Shown: piece by piece, positions 1 through 6,424 of the stretch
How the letters are laid out: each line of letters begins with the position of its first letter
Position numbering within the stretch: position 1 is the first letter of the stretch
Assembly (NCBI GenBank): GCA_945836355.1
Contig: CAMALD010000032.1
Coordinates: forward strand, 1-9,349
Reading direction: 5' to 3'
Source of the DNA: an uncultured Lachnospiraceae bacterium
Lineage (GTDB): Bacteria; Bacillota; Clostridia; Lachnospirales; Lachnospiraceae
Length of the DNA stretch: 9,349 nucleotides
Program-made: the position numbers and the translations under genes
The notes under the pieces: generated by a model
Told to the model about the DNA's origin: nothing
Seen by the model: only the letters and a program-made list of their open reading frames with translations
The model's database searches: none

Positions 1-1223
1 GTCCCCGACAGACTGCTTGCGGCAGTAATCGTTCCCTGATGGCGCTCAATAATATTTTTTGCGATGGCAAGTCCAAGTCCTGTTCCGCCCTGCTCCTCCG
101 TCCGTGACGCATCCACCCGGTAAAAGCGTTCAAAGATGTTGGCGATATCCTTCTCCGGAATCACCTCCCCGTAGTTGATAATCCGGATTTTCACATCGTC
201 GCCCTCAAATTCCGTCACCACCTTGAGCACCTTTCCGTTTCGCCCATACTTTATGGCATTGCCCAGCAGATTGGAAAACGCTCTCGCCAGCAGCATGCCG
301 TCCGCATTCACAATGGCTTTGACCGCTTTTTTCTCCACAATCAGCTCGAGCTGGCTCTCCTGAATGTTCGGATAAAATTCTTCCAGAAGCTGCTCAATAA
401 CTTTAATCACATCAAGCTGCATCAAATCCAGCGTGACATCCTCCGAACCGAATTTGATATAGCTGAACAAATCATCCGTCAGTCTTTGCAGGCGCTTTGC
501 CTTGCGGTAAGCCACCTCGACATAGTGGTTTCTCGTCTCCGGTGTCAGTTCCTTTTCCGACACCAGCTCAAGATAGCCAATCACAGAGGTCAGCGGCGTG
601 CGCAAGTCATGGGCGATGCTGGTGACCAGATCATTCCTCGCCTTCTCATTGCCTCGCTCCTGTGCGAGAATATGCTCCAGCCTGCCCGCCATGTCGTTAA
701 AGTTCGCCGCAATCTCCGTCAGCTCGTTGGAGTATCTGGACGGTATTCTGACATCCAGCCTGCCTTCCGCCAATCCCCGTATGCCATGCGTGATTTCCTT
801 CAAATAATTGCTGTATTTTTCCGTCAGCAGTAAAAAATACATAATAAAAAAGCCAAGGGATGCCAAGACCGCAATCGAAATAAGTACCGCTGCCGTGTTC
901 TTCTGTATCGTAATACGGTCAGGGGCATCCTGCTCTATTATGCCTATCGTCACCGGGTCGGCAACCTCCACCTCGACTACCTCCGCGGAGTTTTCTGCGT
1001 TTATCACATAATCATACATCAGCGTCCGGTTCACGGCGTTGTTCTGCGCCGGCTTCCCCGACCGGTTCACGACCGAGTAAAGACCATACGCGGTAAAGCC
1101 CAGCACCAGCATTGTCAGCACGGTAAGCACCAGACTGATCAGGCAGCACGTAATAATCTGCATACGAAAGCTGATTACCCGCTTATATTCACCATTCTTT
1201 TTTGTCTTTCCATCATCTTTCAA
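1..1223 (-). CDS. VanS-type sensor histidine kinase, C-terminus cut off by window edge
   Basis: Membrane sensor kinase that should phosphorylate the regulator encoded just upstream. 407 codons are visible and only the C-terminal tip is missing. In order: short basic N-terminus, membrane segment about residues 22-48, a small extracytoplasmic loop of about 60 residues, second membrane segment about 112-133, HAMP linker about 134-186, dimerisation/phosphoacceptor domain with His205 in SIAHDLRTPLTSVIGYLEL, and an ATPase domain with N box NLLGNAIKYG (Asn322), FERFYRVD (364-371) and the glycine-rich GGTGLGLAIAKN (379-390). The G1 box reads NYGEVI instead of DxGxGI; VanS-type kinases show a similar departure. 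I chose the TTG start at 1223 because GGAGTAGGA lies 7 bases upstream and the frame opens there; it overlaps the regulator's end by 11 bases. The first in-frame ATG is codon 21, at the edge of the first membrane segment. No vanHAX-like genes are visible, so the signal and targets are unknown. Confidence 0.94.
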   Translation of the reverse strand, partial: MKDDGKTKKNGEYKRVISFRMQIITCCLISLVLTVLTMLVLGFTAYGLYSVVNRSGKPAQNNAVNRTLMYDYVINAENSAEVVEVEVADPVTIGIIEQDAPDRITIQKNTAAVLISIAVLASLGFFIMYFLLLTEKYSNYLKEITHGIRGLAEGRLDVRIPSRYSNELTEIAANFNDMAGRLEHILAQERGNEKARNDLVTSIAHDLRTPLTSVIGYLELVSEKELTPETRNHYVEVAYRKAKRLQRLTDDLFSYIKFGSEDVTLDLMQLDVIKVIEQLLEEFYPNIQESQLELIVEKKAVKAIVNADGMLLARAFSNLLGNAIKYGRNGKVLKVVTEFEGDDVKIRIINYGEVIPEKDIANIFERFYRVDASRTEEQGGTGLGLAIAKNIIERHQGTITAASSLSG

Positions 1224-1914
1224 TGCGGTATCCTACTCCCCATACTGTCTTAATGATTTCTGCATTCTTCGGATCCATCTCGATTTTCTCGCGCAGACGC
1301 CTTATATGCACCATAACCGTGTTGTTTGCCTCATACATTTTTTCATTCCAGACCTTCTCGAATATTTCGTCCGTAGAAAACACCTTGCCGGGATTCGATG
1401 CAAGCAGATACAAAATATCAAACTCCAGCGGTGTCAGCCGCACCTCCCTGCCATATGCCGTTACAACGCGCGTTTCACGGTTGATGGTCAGATTTTTGAC
1501 CGTCACCTCCTGCTCGTTTTCCGGCGGTACCGAGCCGGGATTTAAGCTGGTATAGCGGCGAAGCTGGGATTTCACCCTCGCAATCAGCTCCAACGGATTA
1601 AACGGCTTCGTCACATAATCATCCGCCCCGTTTCCAAGTCCCATGATTTTGTCCAGATCGGTGGATCTTGCGCTGAGCATAATAATCGGAATATTGCTCT
1701 TCTCACGTATTTTGCGGCATAGCTCCGTGCCGTCCATCCCCGGCATCATGATATCTAAAATAGCCAGCGTGATTTTTTCACGCTCCATAATCATCAGACC
1801 TTCTTTGGCATTGTATGCCTTCCACACCTTAAAGCCGTCCGCAGCCAGATGGATTTCCACCAGCTCCGCAATCTCCCTGTCATCATCCACTACCAGAATC
1901 GATGTCTGTTCCAC
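1213..1914 (-). CDS. OmpR/VanR-family response regulator
   Basis: DNA-binding regulator of a two-component system; 233 residues, full length for the OmpR family. The receiver domain (about 4-118) has the acidic cluster Asp10-Asp12, phosphoacceptor Asp54 in LAILDIMMPGMDG, switch Ser81 and Lys103 in YVTKPF. A linker at about 120-135 leads to a C-terminal winged helix (about 136-232) with the recognition-helix region NNTVMVHIRRLREKIE and the ending IKTVWGVGYRIER, which closely resembles the end of VanR. The start is GTG (1914) with GGAGGTGA 7 bases upstream (1922-1929). The stop codon overlaps the start of the partner kinase, so the pair is one transcription unit. Promoter candidates in the upstream AT-rich stretch on this strand are too weak to call. 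The family is certain; the regulon cannot be read from this window, and VanR likeness alone does not imply glycopeptide resistance. Confidence 0.97.
   Translation of the reverse strand: MEQTSILVVDDDREIAELVEIHLAADGFKVWKAYNAKEGLMIMEREKITLAILDIMMPGMDGTELCRKIREKSNIPIIMLSARSTDLDKIMGLGNGADDYVTKPFNPLELIARVKSQLRRYTSLNPGSVPPENEQEVTVKNLTINRETRVVTAYGREVRLTPLEFDILYLLASNPGKVFSTDEIFEKVWNEKMYEANNTVMVHIRRLREKIEMDPKNAEIIKTVWGVGYRIER
1231..1239 (-). promoter_or_regulatory. Ribosome binding site for the histidine kinase, inside the regulator gene
   Basis: The minus strand reads GGAGTAGGA, ending 7 bases before a TTG codon at 1223. It lies within the last codons of the response regulator, so translation of the two genes is probably coupled. 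This site is the main reason for choosing TTG over the internal ATG at codon 21. Confidence 0.6.
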
Positions 1915-1987
1915 TGATCCCTCACCTCCGCTCGTTTTTGCTCTTCATGTTACGCTTGGCATAAGTTTAAAAAAACTTCGCTTTTTC

Positions 1988-2104
1988 ATCACATGATACC
2001 CTACCGTGGATGCACACGATTCGGCTATGAATTTCCACTCCGTTGCTCGTGGCCGAATCGGCGCTGATATAATGTGTGCCTTCGCGCACATTATATCATG
2101 TGAT
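1988..2104. repeat. 117-base palindromic element with 11-base terminal inverted repeats
   Basis: The ends ATCACATGATA (1988-1998) and TATCATGTGAT (2094-2104) are perfect reverse complements. Between them are two hairpins. Hairpin A has CGATTCGGC (2017-2025) pairing with GCCGAATCG (2052-2060); with two G-T pairs it extends to 14 pairs, leaving a 16-base loop. Hairpin B occupies 2066-2097. The termini also work as imperfect direct repeats, ATCACATGATACC against ATCATGTGATACC. No coding potential and no clear target duplication are seen. It fills much of the divergent spacer between the regulator and rnpB. The shape fits a miniature dispersed intergenic repeat or a structured regulatory region; one window cannot show whether it is repeated in the genome. 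Confidence 0.7.
2066..2097. repeat. 14-base-pair hairpin (hairpin B of the palindromic element)
   Basis: GATATAATGTGTGC (2066-2079) pairs with GCGCACATTATATC (2084-2097) with a single G-T pair and a CTTC loop. No T-run follows the stem on either strand, so it does not look like an ordinary intrinsic terminator. The arms contain TATAAT on both strands, but no good -35 box sits at the right distance, so I do not call it a promoter. Its right arm shares bases 2094-2097 with the outer terminal repeat, so the outer stem and this hairpin partly exclude each other. Confidence 0.75.
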
Positions 2105-2177
2105 ACCATAAAAATCTTTAATTTTTTCTTACAATAGTCAGTGTGAAAAAATACGAAAACTTAAGGTAAACCCAAGA

Positions 2178-2207
2178 TTGACAAGACTGTGCCTGATATG
2201 ATAGAAT
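2178..2207 (+). promoter_or_regulatory. Sigma-A promoter of rnpB
   Basis: A perfect -35 box TTGACA (2178-2183) is followed after 18 bases by TAGAAT (2202-2207), one mismatch from TATAAT, with a TG at 2199-2200 forming an extended -10. Transcription would begin about 2214-2216, which is where the P1 helix of the RNase P RNA begins. The agreement between promoter and RNA end supports both calls. An alternative -10 TATGAT (2197-2202) would need an unusually short 13-base spacer. Confidence 0.78.
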
Positions 2208-2213
2208 TCTGTG

Positions 2214-2626
2214 CTGTGAGCAGCACAGATGATCGCGCCGTTCGGAGCTTGTCCGGACGGTGAGGAAAGTCCGGGCTTCACAGGGCAGGGTGCCGGATAA
2301 CGTCCGGTGGAGGCGACTCTAAGGCCAGTGCAACAGAAAAGAAACCGCCGTGCTACGGATCGGCAGATGCTTCTGCCTGACCCCGCACAGGTAAGGGTGG
2401 AATGGCGGTGTAAGAGACCACCGCTTCTCTGGTAACAGGGAAGGCTGTGTAAACCCCACTCGAAGCAAGATCAAAATGTGCCGCAAGGCATGGAAAACGA
2501 TACGGCGGCCCGTCGTGTTTTCCGGTAGATCGCGTTCTGCCGCAAGGCAGAGGAGCTGCATGGTAACATGCAGTCAAGAAAGATGATCATCAAATACAGA
2601 ACCCGGCTTACAGTGCTGCTCACATT
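2214..2626 (+). ncRNA. rnpB: RNase P RNA, class A (ancestral type)
   Basis: Catalytic RNA of ribonuclease P, which removes 5' leaders from pre-tRNAs. Both universally conserved ends of the core are present: GAGGAAAGTCCGGGC at 2262-2276 and ACAGAACCCGGCTTA at 2598-2612, which form P4. P1 pairs TGTGAGCAGCAC (2215-2226) with 2613-2624, P2 pairs GATGATC (2228-2234) with GATCATC (2585-2591), and P3 is 2238-2246 with 2252-2260. Class A signatures such as AGGGCAGGGTGCC, CAGTGCAACAGA, GTAAGGGTGGAA and GGTAACAG (L14) follow in the usual order. P15 is 2492-2498 with 2517-2523 and P16 is 2502-2507 with 2511-2516. GNRA-capped hairpins at 2536-2551 and 2556-2573 fit P18 and P19. Two oddities: the P15 loop lacks the GGU motif, and an additional GCAA-capped hairpin (2478-2491) lies just before P15. 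The 3' end is set by P1; no convincing terminator follows, only short T and A runs, so the exact end is uncertain. Confidence 0.97.
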
Positions 2627-2654
2627 TTAAAACGAAAATTCTCTTTTCATACTC

Positions 2655-4394
2655 TCACACCTTAAAGCAGCTTCCGCCCACAAACTCACGCAGAATCGAG
2701 TTGGCAGGAATCTTCTCGCTGCTCACACCCAGGAAATAATTGAGGAATTTTAAAAGGCGCTTTGCCTCCGCATACTCCGGGCAGTCCTTGTCAATGCCGA
2801 ACAGCAGCGGCTCGGCAAACTGTTTTAACACAGCAAGCTCGTAAATCAGTGCAGAGTTAAACATGCAATCCGCTTCCTCCTGGAACGGGAAAATATTCTC
2901 CTCCTCGCCGCGGCGCACGGACGGCCACATGGCAATGGTATCCTTTGCTGCGGTACCTCTGGTGCGTGCATCCCGGACCATGCGGCGAATCAGGCGCCCG
3001 TCCGTGGTAGCAATGCGGTTGTGCTCGTCGACATTGAGCTGTGTCAGCGCACTGATATAAATCTTAAATTTGCTCTCTCTCGGAAGCGAATACGACAACG
3101 CATCATTCAAACCGTGGATGCCCTCAATTACCAGAATATCGTCCGGACCGAGCTTTTTGAAGTTGCCCTTATATTCCCGCTTTCCGGTCTTGAAGTTGAA
3201 CGTCGGAAGCTCTACGGTCTCGCCGTTTAACAGAGCACTCATATCTTTATTGAACTGCTCCACATCTATCGCATCCAGTATCTCAAAGTTATAATTTCCG
3301 TTTTCATCCAGCGGCGTCTTTTCACGGTCCACAAAATAATCGTCTACCGCAATCGGATGCGGCTTGAAGCCGAGCGTACGAAGCTGTATCGACAGGCGGT
3401 GTGAGAAGGTGGTCTTTCCGGACGAGGAAGGTCCCGCAATCATAATGAACTTCTTATTGCCGGACTGCCTGATCCGCTCTGCAATCTCCGCAATCTGCTT
3501 TTCCTGATACGCCTCCTGCACCAGAATCATTTCTTCAATGCTGCCGCTGCTGATTGCCCGGTTCAGATCGCCCACATTGTTCAGCTCCTGGCTCTGCGCC
3601 CACAGACCGGAGCGCTGCATTACGTCATACAGCTTTTTGCGCGGCTTATAATCCGGCAGCAGCTTAGGATTTTTCTTATCCGGCATAAACAGCATAAAGC
3701 CCTGCTCATACGGCTGTAGGTCGAACACCTGAAGCATGCCTGTGCTCGGCGGCATGTAGCCGTAGTAATAATCGTAAAAGCCATCCAGCTCATACAGATT
3801 TGTGTTGGATACCAGACGGTAGCGGAACAGCTTTTCCTTCTCGTACATTCCCACCTCGTGGAACAATCTGGCAGCCTCCTCGGTGCCCATTGTCAGCTTA
3901 TGGAAAGGCATATCCTGCGCAATCAGGCGCTGCATCTCCTGCTTTACCTCCTGCAGAAACTCTCCCATATCCGGGTGCTCTGCGCTGCGCCAGTCCACCT
4001 CCCCGTACAGGCCGTTGCCGAGGGAAAACTCCATGCGCACGCGCCCGATATGATGTCCGCCGCGGCTCTCCTTCTCTGCCTTTCCGCTCTCTGACGGAGC
4101 ATTTTCCGGCGGATTCTGCTCAAACAGGCGCCCGCTCACCTTATACATCGCACGCATCATCACCAGAATCATGCCCCTGGTATAGGTCGCATAACCGGCA
4201 TTGTCCTTCAATGTCACAAACGAGAGCCCGCAGTCATGCTCTGCCTTTTTAAACAGCTCCCGCAGTCTCCCATCCGCCATGACCAGAACAATCTGATGTT
4301 CATAGTCCTTTTGGTATTCCTTCGCTATCTCCCCATATGTAATGCCTTCCGGATATTCTCTGACCTCGCCGTTAATCGTAATGTGTAAACCCAT
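2655..4394 (-). CDS. TGS-domain nucleoside kinase (uridine kinase-like) with threonyl-tRNA synthetase-like N-terminal half
   Basis: Probable cytosolic ATP-dependent nucleoside kinase of 579 residues, far longer than ordinary uridine kinase (about 210). Residues 1-62 form a TGS domain. Residues about 63-220 resemble the second additional (editing) domain of threonyl-tRNA synthetase, ending in YYYGYMPPSTG (209-219), which lines up with the synthetase CRGPHVPxT motif. Residues about 87-115 form a charged, Ser/Pro-rich insert. The kinase domain begins near 315: Walker A GPSSSGKTT (321-329), acidic DDYF (351-354), EGIHGLN (424-430) and an Arg-rich lid RRMVRDARTRG (470-480). Domain order matches the known bacterial TGS-kinase family annotated as uridine or nucleoside kinase; the true substrate is not decided by sequence. 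ATG at 4394 is preceded by AGGAAGG. It lies 24 bases after trmK and ends the operon, converging with rnpB. Confidence 0.93.
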   Translation of the reverse strand: MGLHITINGEVREYPEGITYGEIAKEYQKDYEHQIVLVMADGRLRELFKKAEHDCGLSFVTLKDNAGYATYTRGMILVMMRAMYKVSGRLFEQNPPENAPSESGKAEKESRGGHHIGRVRMEFSLGNGLYGEVDWRSAEHPDMGEFLQEVKQEMQRLIAQDMPFHKLTMGTEEAARLFHEVGMYEKEKLFRYRLVSNTNLYELDGFYDYYYGYMPPSTGMLQVFDLQPYEQGFMLFMPDKKNPKLLPDYKPRKKLYDVMQRSGLWAQSQELNNVGDLNRAISSGSIEEMILVQEAYQEKQIAEIAERIRQSGNKKFIMIAGPSSSGKTTFSHRLSIQLRTLGFKPHPIAVDDYFVDREKTPLDENGNYNFEILDAIDVEQFNKDMSALLNGETVELPTFNFKTGKREYKGNFKKLGPDDILVIEGIHGLNDALSYSLPRESKFKIYISALTQLNVDEHNRIATTDGRLIRRMVRDARTRGTAAKDTIAMWPSVRRGEEENIFPFQEEADCMFNSALIYELAVLKQFAEPLLFGIDKDCPEYAEAKRLLKFLNYFLGVSSEKIPANSILREFVGGSCFKV

Positions 4395-4418
4395 TTACCT
4401 TCCTGCCTTTCTGTTAAG

Positions 4419-5156
4419 TTATTTTTGTACCTTTCCGGTACCTTCCAAATAGCAACTGATTTCCTGTATTTCCTGTTCCAGGTCTGCCAGCCTCTCCTGC
4501 GCGCGCGGTGTCGGCTGCCCAACCAGCGCCTGCCGCAGCTCCTCCTTCTGCCTGAGCTCACGCTGCAGATATTCGAGCAGTACCGGATGCCGCTCTTTCA
4601 TCAGACACGGGCCATACTGCTGCTCCATCCGGCTCATTGCGTCCTCCTCTTGCCCGGACGAAGCCTGCGCCCGCACTGCATACAGCGCGGTATAATACTT
4701 TCCTTCCTCGCAGCACATATCCTCCGCCTTCAGCACAAATCCCAGACCGGGCAGGCTTCTTCGCACCCCGGCAAGCTCTGACTGTGGCTGCAGCACCAGC
4801 GCACGCGCTGTCTGTGTCACCTCCGGCCTTTTCTTAAGCAGCTCCAGCATGAGTGGTCCGCCCATCCCGCTGATGAGCAATACCTCCGCCTCATCGGGCT
4901 TTAGTTTTTCCAGTCCGTCGGAGAGCCTGGTCTCGATGCAGCCCTCCATGCCATATGCCCGGATATTCTCCCTCGCGCGCGAAAGAGGCCCTTCCACCAC
5001 ATCCATTGCAATGCATCGCCCGGCGCGCCCCGTTGCAGCCAGATAAATGGAGCTGTATGCGTGATCGCACCCGATATCTGCCGCTGTCCTACACTCCGGC
5101 ACCAGTGAAGCATTCATTTTAAGCCGCGCAGAGATTGGCAATTGTTCTATTCTCAT
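4419..5156 (-). CDS. trmK: tRNA (adenine-22-N1)-methyltransferase
   Basis: SAM-dependent enzyme expected to methylate N1 of A22 in the D arm of bacterial tRNAs. At 245 residues it has the usual TrmK size. Visible features are the start LPISARLKMNASLVP, the SAM-binding motif ADIGCDHAY (26-34), acidic Asp52 at the end of strand 2 (IAMDVV), the family motif ISGMGGPLML (95-104) and LQPQSE (122-127). A helical, Glu/Gln/Arg-rich C-terminal segment (about 170-236) fits the coiled-coil tail known in this family. The position immediately after rpoD is the same as in Bacillus (yqfN after sigA), which supports the identification. The ATG at 5156 has only a distant AAGGA about 12 bases upstream, and an in-frame stop lies four codons before it, so there is little room for another start. 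The 96 bases between rpoD and this gene hold no terminator or promoter I can support. Confidence 0.93.
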   Translation of the reverse strand: MRIEQLPISARLKMNASLVPECRTAADIGCDHAYSSIYLAATGRAGRCIAMDVVEGPLSRARENIRAYGMEGCIETRLSDGLEKLKPDEAEVLLISGMGGPLMLELLKKRPEVTQTARALVLQPQSELAGVRRSLPGLGFVLKAEDMCCEEGKYYTALYAVRAQASSGQEEDAMSRMEQQYGPCLMKERHPVLLEYLQRELRQKEELRQALVGQPTPRAQERLADLEQEIQEISCYLEGTGKVQK

Positions 5157-5252
5157 TGACCGCAGTTATCCTTTCCATTTATGTCTTTTCATACGGTGGC
5201 ACGGACTAATCCATATTGCTGCAAAAGCCCCCCGTCAGCCTGCCCCTGCTCA

Positions 5253-6392
5253 TTACAGGTCCAGATAATCCCTCAGCTTGCGACTACGGCTCGGATGGCG
5301 CAGCTTGCGCAGTGCCTTAGCCTCAATCTGGCGGATACGCTCCCTGGTCACATCAAATTCCTTGCCGACCTCCTCTAAAGTGCGCTGTCTTCCGTCATCC
5401 AGTCCAAACCGCAGACGAAGCACCTTCTGCTCGCGATCGGTCAGCGTGGCGAGCACTTCGCTGAGCTGCTCCTTTAACAGCATATAGGCTGCTGCCTCTG
5501 CCGGCACCGGCATGCGGTCATCTTCCACAAAGTCACCGAGATGGCTGTCCTCCTCCTCACCGATCGGGGTCTCCAGGGATACCGGCTCCTGCGAAATCTT
5601 CTGAATCTCGCGCACGCGCTCCACCGGAAGATTCATCTCCTTTGCAATCTCATCCGGCTGCGGCTCACGCCCAAGCTCCTGTAAAAGCTGGCGTTGAACC
5701 CGGATTAATTTGTTGATAGTCTCTACCATATGCACCGGAATACGAATCGTGCGAGCCTGGTCCGCAATCGCACGGGTAATTGCCTGACGTATCCACCAAG
5801 TCGCATATGTACTGAATTTGTAGCCCTTGCGGTAATCAAATTTCTCAACCGCCTTGATCAGACCCAGGTTTCCCTCCTGAATCAGGTCAAGGAACTGCAT
5901 TCCTCTTCCTACATAGCGCTTTGCAATGCTGACGACCAGACGGAGGTTTGCCTCTGCAAGACGTTTTTTCGCCTCGGCATCTCCCTCCTCAATCTTCTTG
6001 GCCAGCTCCGTTTCCTCATCTGCACTCAGCAGGGGAACTTTTCCGATTTCCTTCAGGTACATGCGCACCGGATCGTCCATCCCGATGCCCTCCGGCACCG
6101 ATAAATCAATCTGCGACAGTTCCTCCGATTCAGCTTCAATCATTGCAAGCTCATCCTCGTCCGCATCGATGTCATCCTCCTGGAACATCTCAATGTCACC
6201 CTGTGGCTCGCGGAGCACATCCACACTGTGCTGCTCCAGATAGTCGTAGATTTTTTCCATTTGTTCGGAGGTAATCTCCATATCCGCAAAAAAATCATTG
6301 ATTTCTTCATACTCAAGTACATTCTTCTTGTTCCTTGCGTACTGTAAGAGTTCCTTCAGCTTGTCATGAAACTTTACCATGTTTTCGTCCAT
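5253..6392 (-). CDS. rpoD: Primary sigma factor SigA (RpoD)
   Basis: Housekeeping sigma-70 subunit directing RNA polymerase to -35/-10 promoters. The 379-residue length is typical of the short Firmicutes form, without the long insert of proteobacterial RpoD. Region 1.1 lies in about residues 5-60, followed by a very acidic stretch (66-92). Region 1.2 starts at [12 protein letters not shown] (106-117). Region 2 (about 147-217) contains [32 protein letters not shown] and the -10-reading [17 protein letters not shown]. Region 3 covers about 225-300. Region 4 (308-372) has [18 protein letters not shown] and the -35-binding helix-turn-helix in [23 protein letters not shown] at 6392 has AGGAGG (6403-6408) 10 bases upstream. 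It follows dnaG by 32 bases, the classical primase-sigma pairing. Nothing in the protein looks broken. Confidence 0.99.
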   Translation of the reverse strand: MDENMVKFHDKLKELLQYARNKKNVLEYEEINDFFADMEITSEQMEKIYDYLEQHSVDVLREPQGDIEMFQEDDIDADEDELAMIEAESEELSQIDLSVPEGIGMDDPVRMYLKEIGKVPLLSADEETELAKKIEEGDAEAKKRLAEANLRLVVSIAKRYVGRGMQFLDLIQEGNLGLIKAVEKFDYRKGYKFSTYATWWIRQAITRAIADQARTIRIPVHMVETINKLIRVQRQLLQELGREPQPDEIAKEMNLPVERVREIQKISQEPVSLETPIGEEEDSHLGDFVEDDRMPVPAEAAAYMLLKEQLSEVLATLTDREQKVLRLRFGLDDGRQRTLEEVGKEFDVTRERIRQIEAKALRKLRHPSRSRKLRDYLDL

Positions 6393-6424
6393 AAAACTCT
6401 ATCCTCCTGTACATAACATATAGG

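Noticed and set aside
1963..1978. AAGTTT-AAAA-AAACTT hairpin upstream of the response regulator
   Set aside because: A weak six-pair A/T-rich stem without a following T-run on either strand; not a credible terminator or operator on its own.
2319..2577. Open reading frames of 74 and 80 codons on the minus strand
   Set aside because: They lie inside the RNase P RNA, have no similarity I recognise and no good ribosome site; the RNA structure explains the sequence.
3800..4252. 150-codon plus-strand reading frame
   Set aside because: It lies antisense to the well-supported nucleoside kinase and shows a low-complexity Ser/Pro/Arg composition typical of a shadow frame.
5206..5253. 15-codon reading frame whose ATG overlaps the rpoD stop (TAATG)
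   Set aside because: Too short to judge, no ribosome binding site of its own, and its peptide has no visible features. Likely chance.
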